Of a stretch of 64,000 nucleotides of DNA, positions 48,882 to 64,000 are shown in pieces. Below the pieces are notes generated by a model. That model saw nothing but the letters and a program-made list of their open reading frames with translations. It was not told the DNA's origin and made no database searches. Each line of letters opens with the position of its first letter. Position 1 is the stretch's first letter. The stretch comes from Whitmania pigra (lineage: Eukaryota > Annelida > Clitellata > Hirudinida > Haemopidae): NCBI GenBank assembly GCA_021613335.1, contig JAJTWR010000159.1, forward strand, positions 2,142,001-2,206,000, read 5' to 3'. The position numbers were made by a program, and so were the translations under genes.

Positions 48882-49989
48882 AAATTGGTTTCTTTACTTT
48901 GGACTACATTTTGAAATGGTTGAAATTATCCTTCAATAAATGTACCACTCTTTCTTTGATAGCATCACATTTAACTGTGAAATCACATAGAATTTTGCAT
49001 ACCACTCCAAGTTTTATTAAAGAACCATGCTTTAACCCTAAATTCATTCTTGGAACAAGATAATCAAAACATTTATTTTCAATTGAGATAATTAAAGGAT
49101 GGTTAAGCGTTTCAAGGATTTTGATAAAAATTAGTGATTTTATTCACAAGAAAGGTCCAACCAGTTTGCAAACAATTGTTGGGGTTGGTCTATTTGGCTC
49201 TCTCCTAGTAGACAATCTTTAATGACCACCATATTCTGTTATTTGAGTTAAGGTAATTTCAAGCGATTTTGTCGACATAAGCCCCTCAAACAACGTGCTG
49301 GTTAACTCAATGGTCCTGTGCGAGGGAGAAGACAATAGTCTATGCTTGTCGACGCCAGGAAATTCTACTGGGAACGAGCACTATACAAATTCGGAAAAGC
49401 GAGGCAGTCAAAATATCTGACAAATACGTTACGAAATAAAAGTATCATAAACCTCGAATTCAAAATTGAATCTAAACCCTTTTTTGTCTTCATGGAATCA
49501 CCCTCACGGCGACAAAAAAAGAAATTTGATTATGTATAATGAAACTGTAATGCTGAGGGTAGCTTTAGCTATTTGCTGCCACTTCACCAGCATATTTTGA
49601 ATATTTGCTTTTGGACTTTTCATAACAATACTAATTTGTCCCAGTCATCAAGTTATGCTGAGGATATTAATAAAATAATACTACTACCTACTTATAAAAT
49701 TAATCTTTTGAGTATGTCGAGAGCTTGAAACCAGGCGTGGAGTACTTGATACATATTTTTTAAGTCAATTTTTCTTACTTTGAAATAGGTGTTTGCTATT
49801 ATTAATAAAATCAATTGTTACACAAAGTTTGCAAAATACAATATTAAATGAAACAAGTTAAAAGTTTAATTTTTAAATTTGCAACAGTAGTAAAGAGATA
49901 ATTATAGGATGTGTTTTTGTTTAGTTGGTGTGTTTTTTCTTTATATGAGCGATAATTTATTGTTCCTAAACGTGATTTGAGTTTCAAAA
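48882..49989. other. Spacer upstream of WDR3
   Basis: AT-rich, with no exon that I can support. A 65-codon frame at 49342-49539 has no recognised similarity. Confidence 0.4.
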
Positions 49990-52900
49990 ATGGGTCTAAC
50001 AAAGCAATATCTGCGATACACACAAAGTGGGATTTGCAATGTAATAGCAAGCACATGGTCAAATTTTGTTGTCATTGATAAAGCTGGCTCTAGAGGCCCG
50101 TTTTGTGCTGTAGGATCCTGCGAAAATGTTACTATTTGGGATCTAAGAAAGAATGAAAAAGTAAGTTTTGATTAGCAAAAAATGATAAAGTAATAAGTTA
50201 TTGTAAATTAATATAAAAGATGAATTATAATTTATGGTCTGATCTAAGGATGAATGTCTTGCCACAATATTTATATTAATTTTATATTAGGTTCTAGACT
50301 TACAATCTGCTTTTGTGTGGTTCATTACAAAATATGGTTGTTATTACGTTATTCTGGCCTAAAGTTATGTAGAACATACATGTTATGTCTATTTAATAAT
50401 GTTAGATTTCTAATTACAATTTGATTATTTTATAGCACATGGTGCTTTCAAGTGAAGATGTCCACCAAACAACTTGTGTTGCCAAAAGTCCAGATGGCAT
50501 ACATATTGCAGTAGGATTCAAAAATGGCACAATAAAAATTTTCAACTCCTCAGATAATGAAATTGCAATCACATTTGTCGGGCATAAAAATTCAGTGTCT
50601 TGTCTCAACTATGACCATACTGGCATGAGACTTGTTTCCGGAGGCATGGTTGGTTTCATTTTAGCAATTCTTTGAAGTTAATTTGTTTGAATGTATCGAA
50701 ATCACAAATACAATTTTTGAATTTAATTAAAGGATACAGATGTGGTTGTGTGGGATGTTGTTACACAGTCTGGTCTCTACAGGTTGAAAGGACACAAGGG
50801 AGTTGTAACTCAGGCACGATTCATGAAAAATAAAGACATTCTTGTGACCAGGTAACAAAAAGATTATAGGATCATTTTTATCAGTGGTTTCTTTTGTAAT
50901 TTCATGTTCCTTTTCAGCTCGAAAGATACCTTTGTGAAATTCTGGGATTTAGCATCGCAGCACTGCTTCAAGACATTGATAACCGGATCTCAAGAGGTTT
51001 TAAAAGACTGATTTCGTGAATATATTATGCAAATATTCGTTGTGGAAATAATCATTTCATATTCTGTTTCAGGTGTATGACTTCATCATGGCTAAGAATG
51101 ATTCTGTCCTGATTACAGGTTCTGGTGACATCATTGTCTGGAAAGTCAATTTTGTTGTGAGTCGTGATAGCATTTCATTTGCACTCATGTCGATATTTAT
51201 GCTCAAGGTTATTTAAACTACAACATTTCATTTGCAGAACAATGAAGAAAGTACTATGAAAAAAATTAAACTTGATGACGACATCCACGATTTGGACGTC
51301 ATCGAAGTGGTGAATTATGGATCGCCAGACATAACAAGGCGTGGTCACATATTATCCATGTGTCAAGATGCAAGTGGAATGTACCTTGGATGTCACGTTA
51401 GTGATGAATGGAATCTTGAATTGGTCAACAATATCTACTAAATTAATAAATTAAATAACAGGGAACTGGTAGAAACATTGAAATTTACAAGTTGTATACC
51501 GAGGAAGAGAGCCAGAAACATTTTAAGAAGCGAGTGAAGAAAGCCAAGTCAAAGTGAGGACGTTGAGATGTGCATAGCAGATGTTTTACTGTTAAGGCGC
51601 TTTGTGAGAAAATTAAGACATAAGCAACATTATATCAATGTTGGTTTGAATTGCAAAAGATGCTAAAATTGATTCAGATGTGATGACGAATCTTCCATCT
51701 CATTGAGCAAAGATATCAGCGACGAGTTTAGGAACCTCGGAGTCTACAGGCTTCCGCATCCTCTCAAAACCTTTCAAATTACTTCGGTCGAGTCGGATCA
51801 AATCCAGGTGAGATCGTCAAAGTGGTTTCAATATTTTATGTAATTATTTGAATAATGGGCAGTTTTTGATCGAGTGCCCTATGTTTTTAAGATCGTGGCC
51901 ATGTTTAGAAACAATTCGTTCGGCCGATTTGAGTTGCGAATGAAAAAGAAATCCGAAGAAGAAAACATCGTCGACAGCGTCGTTTTCTCGAGTCACGGAC
52001 ACCTCAAAGAGCCCGTGGATGTGTCGTTTAGTTCCGATAACTTTGCCTTTCTGTCTGTAAGCCATGAAAGCCTAAAAGTTTGGAACAGGTAAATGTTTGT
52101 AATTCAGTGTATTGTCTTACAAAGTTTATTGGTTCAGAAATGCATTGCTCTCACAAATTCACTTCTTGAAGGACAAGTCTTCAGTGCTTCAGGACTATTT
52201 CTTGCAAACTTGCCAGGTGTGCAACTTATACTTTGGCCGATACAGCAGCTGTTGTTGGAACCCAGGTTAGAACGGATAATTGATTTAAAAATAAAATGTA
52301 ATTATTTAATAAGTAAATTCTGAACTAGTTAGGTAAAATTAATTTATTATATAAAATATTATTATATAAAAAATTATCAGAACAAATCCATCAAATGTTA
52401 TCAGAAGCAAATAAAAATTCCAACAACGGGGGTATTAGATAGTTGGCCCTGAGCATCCTCACATTAAATTAGTTCCTGGACCCACCCTGTCTTCCTCCTA
52501 CAGAAGTCTACTTGAATTTAAATTGTCGAAGTAATTGTTGTTGCAGGAAGGGGGCATTGAAATTTATGAAATATCGTCGAGCGACCTCGTGCAGAGTGTT
52601 AAAGAACACACCAAGGGTGTCAATGTCGTCTGCCAAGCAGGAAAGGTAACTGATTTTTAGTGACTGCTTTAGCAATGCACGAGAAATTTTTTCCTTAATG
52701 TAGACGTAAAATGCAGTTCATTTGTGCTTACCTCAGAAGAGTAATTCTTGCAAGAGTGTTTGTGGAGGTGCAAGCTGGGTTTTGTACGGAACACGTTATG
52801 TCGTACATTATGGAACACAACCCTCTGAGATAAATCGCAAATTAAATTAAAACTAAGCTTGTTTCTTTATTAACAATTGTTAATGCAAAGATTAAACATA

Positions 52901-54544
52901 GCTTTTCTATGATTTCAGACAGGCTTGGTGTCCGGTGGAAGTGACAAGCTCGTTATTTTTTGGAATTTGGAACTCAAAGTTGGGTCTGTAATCTCTTAAA
53001 TGTAACTGTTGAATTTATTGGGAATGATTAACATGCTTGCTTAATTTCTAGTCCAAACATGTTGAGTGTTTCTAAAAAACTTAAGGTTGCTGATGAAGTG
53101 TTGTGCATGAGCTACAGGTCAGTTGGTTGAAAATGCTTAATTGTTGAAAAAAATGAAAATTGATCTTTTTTTTTTTTTAGCACCGATCAGCGATACCTGG
53201 CAATAGGTTGTTTGGACAACAAGGCCTACGTGTTTTATGCTGATACCATGAACGTGAGTAAAGCGAATGTCTATCCACGAAACGTGCTGTACATTGTTAC
53301 TTTTAAAATATTCAGATGCTGCACACACTTTATTACCACCATCAACCTATTACTTGCATTGACATATCTACTGATTCCAACTTCATTGTAACTGGTTCTG
53401 GGGACAAGGACATAAAAATCTGGTCGATGCAGTTCGGAGAATGCCTCAAAATCATTAAAGTTGCCCACGAGGAAAAGATCACCAGTCTGCAGTTCATTCC
53501 AAAAACCCACATGGTGTTCTCTTGCGGAAGAGACGGAAAAGTGAAGCAGTGGGATTGCGACAACTTTCAGCAAATTATGACCCTCGAGGGTCATCAAGGA
53601 GCAGTTAATTCGATTTCTGTCAGTCCCAACGGCAAGATGCTTGTCTCGGCATCGAGCGACATGTCCATCAGGCTTTGGACCAAGACAGATGAAATTCTGG
53701 TTCTCGACGAAGAGAGAGAAATGGTTAGATGATAATTAATGTATTATATTAAAACAATTATTGATTAAATGAATGTATTTAATTAAAATAATTATTGATT
53801 AAATAAATATAATAACTAAAGACTTGTTTAGTTTATTGATGAAGGTCCAATATAATTTACTTGGATTCATTTTACAAGGCTGAAGAAAAAGCAGAGGAAG
53901 GCAACATGAGAGAAAACATTCAGGTGCCCGGGGAGTCGAGTCTCGAAGTGGGAGTTGCAGGGAAGAAAACTGCAGAAACGTTGTTTGCAGTCGAGAAACT
54001 CTGCGACGCGCTCGACCTTTACAAAGAGGAGAAAGAAAAAGAACTCGAGTATCAGAGAAAGTGCAAACTCGAAAATAAAACGCTGCCGAAGCCTGCGGTC
54101 AACCTCTTGTTCGAGGCTCTCAAAGTGACAACTCCGGAAGACTATCTCCTGGAAACCCTCAAAAGCATCAAATCCAGCGAGCTGCACGAAAGCCTCTTGG
54201 TGCTGCCGTTTTCTTACGTGATGAGGATCATGCCCGTCCTGTGCGACCTCACGGAGGCAAAACAAGAACCGGAGCTCATTTCTAACTGCTTGTTTTTCTT
54301 ACTGAGAGTTCATGCAGGTCAAATTGTCAGCAACGATCTCTTCCAACGGGTCCTCGAACGCGTCAAAGACACCGCCGTGCCACAGCTTAAAGACCTCAAG
54401 GACGTGATGGGCTACAACTTGGTCGGGTTGAAGTTCTTGCAACAAGTCATGGAGAGCGGTTCGTCCGAGATCTTCAGAGATGCCATCAAAAGGAACAAAA
54501 CAAAGAAGAAATCAAAGAAAGCTTTGCTTGTCATTAAATCCTAA
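49990..54544 (+). CDS. WDR3: WDR3/Utp12, U3 processome WD-repeat protein
   Basis: About 15 exons. The first is 49990-50160 and opens MGLTKQYLRYTQSGICNVI, matching the WDR3 N-terminus; the second is 50436-50648; the last is 53879-54544. Two beta-propellers of WD repeats follow, with repeat ends such as CENVTIWDLRK, DTDVVVWD, DTFVKFWD, KLVIFWN, DIKIW, KVKQWD and MSIRLW. The final exon encodes the helical Utp12 domain, including SSELHESLLVLPFSYVMRI, then a Lys-rich end (KRNKTKKKSKKA) suited to nucleolar localisation. Known: a UTP-B subcomplex member needed for 18S rRNA maturation. Length (about 880 residues) and domain order fit the family. A SINE copy lies in one intron (52765-52842). Middle exon limits are approximate. 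AATAAA at 54702-54707 is the likely poly(A) signal. Confidence 0.94.
52765..52842 (-). mobile_element. tRNA-like SINE, copy 4 (in a WDR3 intron)
   Basis: Plus-strand GGTGCAAGCTGGGTTTTGTA and GGAACACAACCCTCTGAG match the ends of copies 1 and 2. The pol III-like boxes are on the minus strand, antisense to WDR3. Confidence 0.5.
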
Positions 54545-55637
54545 GTTAGGGTTCCTAACACTTAACTGGCTCATTGCATTGTTACTTGTGTGGTGTACAT
54601 AAAAAGGACAGTTGTTCCTTATTCGATTAAGCTGTCAAAATGCGTGCTCATACTTTATGCTATGAGTGTAATATTTTACGGAAACCAATAATCCAGTATG
54701 CAATAAAAAATATTTCTAGAAGGTCCAATTTTATTATTAAACGTTCAAGTAAATGCTCAAATGAAAGGCCGCCATGTTTGCGCATTTATCCTAAATAATT
54801 AATTTACTGGATGCCTCCTAATCGAATGGTAAGCGCTCTGCGCCTATGCAACCAAATGTTGAAGACTGTAATATACGAATTCTATTTCCGTGGGTGAAAC
54901 ATTTATTGTAATTAGGTTAATGGAATGCCTCGAAGCACCCAACATAAAGTACAGGCGTTCAATTTCCTGCGAGGTAATAATCTTCGATAGCAAGACGTCT
55001 GGAATAGGGCTGTTGCAAGCAGGTCGGTGGCTTCTGAAGCCTCATCACCGGTGGCTTCTCCATGCTTTTCCGGCGCCACTAAGAACCTGGGAGTCGATCA
55101 CCGTTGAGTCTTTCTCTCTGTATTAATCTTAAACCGACTAAATAATTGGAATAATACAAATCAATGATATAACTGAAGATACCTGTTTGCGCGAGACGTG
55201 ACATGTGAGATGGATTCCAATCCTTTCCATGCAGATGCTCCGGTGTTTGGGATTTGTTTGCTCGATTCCTTACCAATATACTTTGGTTCTGTCAACAACA
55301 AAGGATGCCATTGCTTTAGAAACGTTTTGAACTTTGGGACGATATTTCAGTTGAGGTTACTTGCTGGGATATTCTAGTGATTGTAAGCGCATCCTGAAAG
55401 CCCTTTTGCACACCCCTCTCGATCGTCTTCGGTTGTGGCTCTGCAACGATCACGTGGATGTAGGCCTTTATAAACATTGGCACAAGAACAAGTAGACACT
55501 TCCACTATGTTTGCTCTGATAACATTTCTCGACAGAAGCCATCGCCGCCCTATCGCCAATGAATTACGTTACAAATACGCGCCGAATTGTTGTTCTTGTC
55601 TGGCCAATTTTTAGTGAAGTCACATATTATCGCAAAA
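54545..55637. other. 3' region of WDR3 and spacer
   Basis: After the WDR3 poly(A) signal no exon is supported. A short tRNA-like motif at 54815-54890 is too degenerate to call. Confidence 0.4.
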
Positions 55638-55870
55638 TTATCTATACTCGTCATAATATATATCAAACCAATATTTCACCATTTTGTAGTCCAAAGATAA
55701 ATTCTGGGAATATTTTCGTGCTCCGAAGAAGGATCGTGTTTCAAGTGTATTTGGAAAAGTGTCTTCGGCATCCGCAACAGTCATCCAAACACCGTTTGAG
55801 AACTCCCCTTTCTCGTAGATGCGACCTGCTGTTTCATCCGGAACATCCACGAAATCGTCACACTGCAACC
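55638..55870 (-). other. Unassigned minus-strand open frame downstream of Kv2
   Basis: The frame is not low-complexity and includes CDDFVDVPDETAGRIYEKGE and a Tyr-rich end (KYWFDIYYDEYR). A splice acceptor (TTGCAG) precedes the CDDFV segment. It could be a further, alternative Kv2 tail exon, a small independent gene or a relic of a mobile element. I recognise no family. Confidence 0.3.
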
Positions 55871-55928
55871 AGTTACATCGATTTTCCAGATGAAGACGAC
55901 CAAAAGAAATATTAAGCAAAAACTTCAA

Positions 55929-63844
<7,916 letters not shown>

Positions 63845-64000
63845 GGAAACGGCTGAGATTCACCGAGTAACGCCTTCCACATCGCATTCATCTCCACCAG
63901 CTCCAGGAATGGTTAAACCGGCAGAAATAACGTTGTTAAGTCTCCATGTTAAGAGTGCATCTCTTCTTTTGGTTCATCTCTCTCTATCTCTTGAGTCACC
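63845..64000. other. Upstream of the Kv2 start codon
   Basis: Presumed 5' UTR or a 5' intron of Kv2. Nothing further can be supported before the window ends. Confidence 0.35.

Noticed and set aside
49342..49539. 65-codon frame upstream of WDR3
   Set aside because: No family resemblance, no splice context, AT-rich spacer.
54815..54895. tRNA-like block (TCGAATGGTAAGCGCTCTGC)
   Set aside because: The A-box-like part is plausible, but the T arm and acceptor stem do not pair, so no tRNA gene is called.

Overview
The window is nuclear DNA of an invertebrate metazoan. It is AT-rich, its genes are split into many short exons with GT-AG introns, and the gene set is animal: a KASH protein, a Fos-type bZIP factor, two voltage-gated potassium channels, a GRIP-like PDZ scaffold, SIRT1, RNF14 and WDR3. 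The phylum cannot be fixed from the sequence alone. Introns and spacers are loaded with microsatellites, minisatellites and mobile-element copies.

Layout, left to right. 43-4178 (+): coiled-coil, tail-anchored KASH-like protein of the LRMP/IRAG/KASH5 type. 4588-6620 (-): SLC35F1/F2-like transporter, convergent with the first gene. 7549-9031 (+): Fos-like bZIP gene, head to head with the transporter. 12297-24716 (+): Shal/Kv4 potassium channel in six exons, whose 6.9 kb intron 4 is almost wholly tandem repeat. About 27145-32181 (+): GRIP-like protein with four recognisable PDZ domains, tail to tail with SIRT1 (32442-35451, -). 36935-38781 (+): RNF14-like RBR ubiquitin ligase with a deletion through RING1. 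39706-43962: a complete, very young Gypsy LTR retrotransposon (-). 45296-47408 (+): an intact RNF14 paralogue. 49990-54544 (+): WDR3/Utp12, a ribosome-biogenesis factor. 55929-63844 (-): Shab/Kv2 potassium channel with a GFGD pore signature and a very short tail.

The mobile fraction includes the Gypsy element with two identical 152 bp LTRs, a decayed second Gypsy gag fragment, the 3' end of a CR1/L2-type LINE, a tRNA-like SINE family (four copies, all on the minus strand), a roughly 350 bp interspersed repeat present as an inverted pair plus a third decayed copy around the intact RNF14 gene, and a short MITE.

Functional links are loose. Kv4, GRIP and Kv2 are excitability and synaptic genes, but nothing suggests operon-like co-regulation. 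The most informative items are the RNF14 tandem pair (RING1 deletion in one copy, near-identical patch between copies), the reduced GRIP domain set, the Kv2 pore variant, two probable GC-AG introns, the long inverted repeat, and the minisatellite that begins at the Kv4 exon 4 splice donor. I found no evidence for a wholly new biological system. Exon boundaries were placed by eye from splice motifs, phase and family resemblance, so individual boundaries may be off by a few bases.
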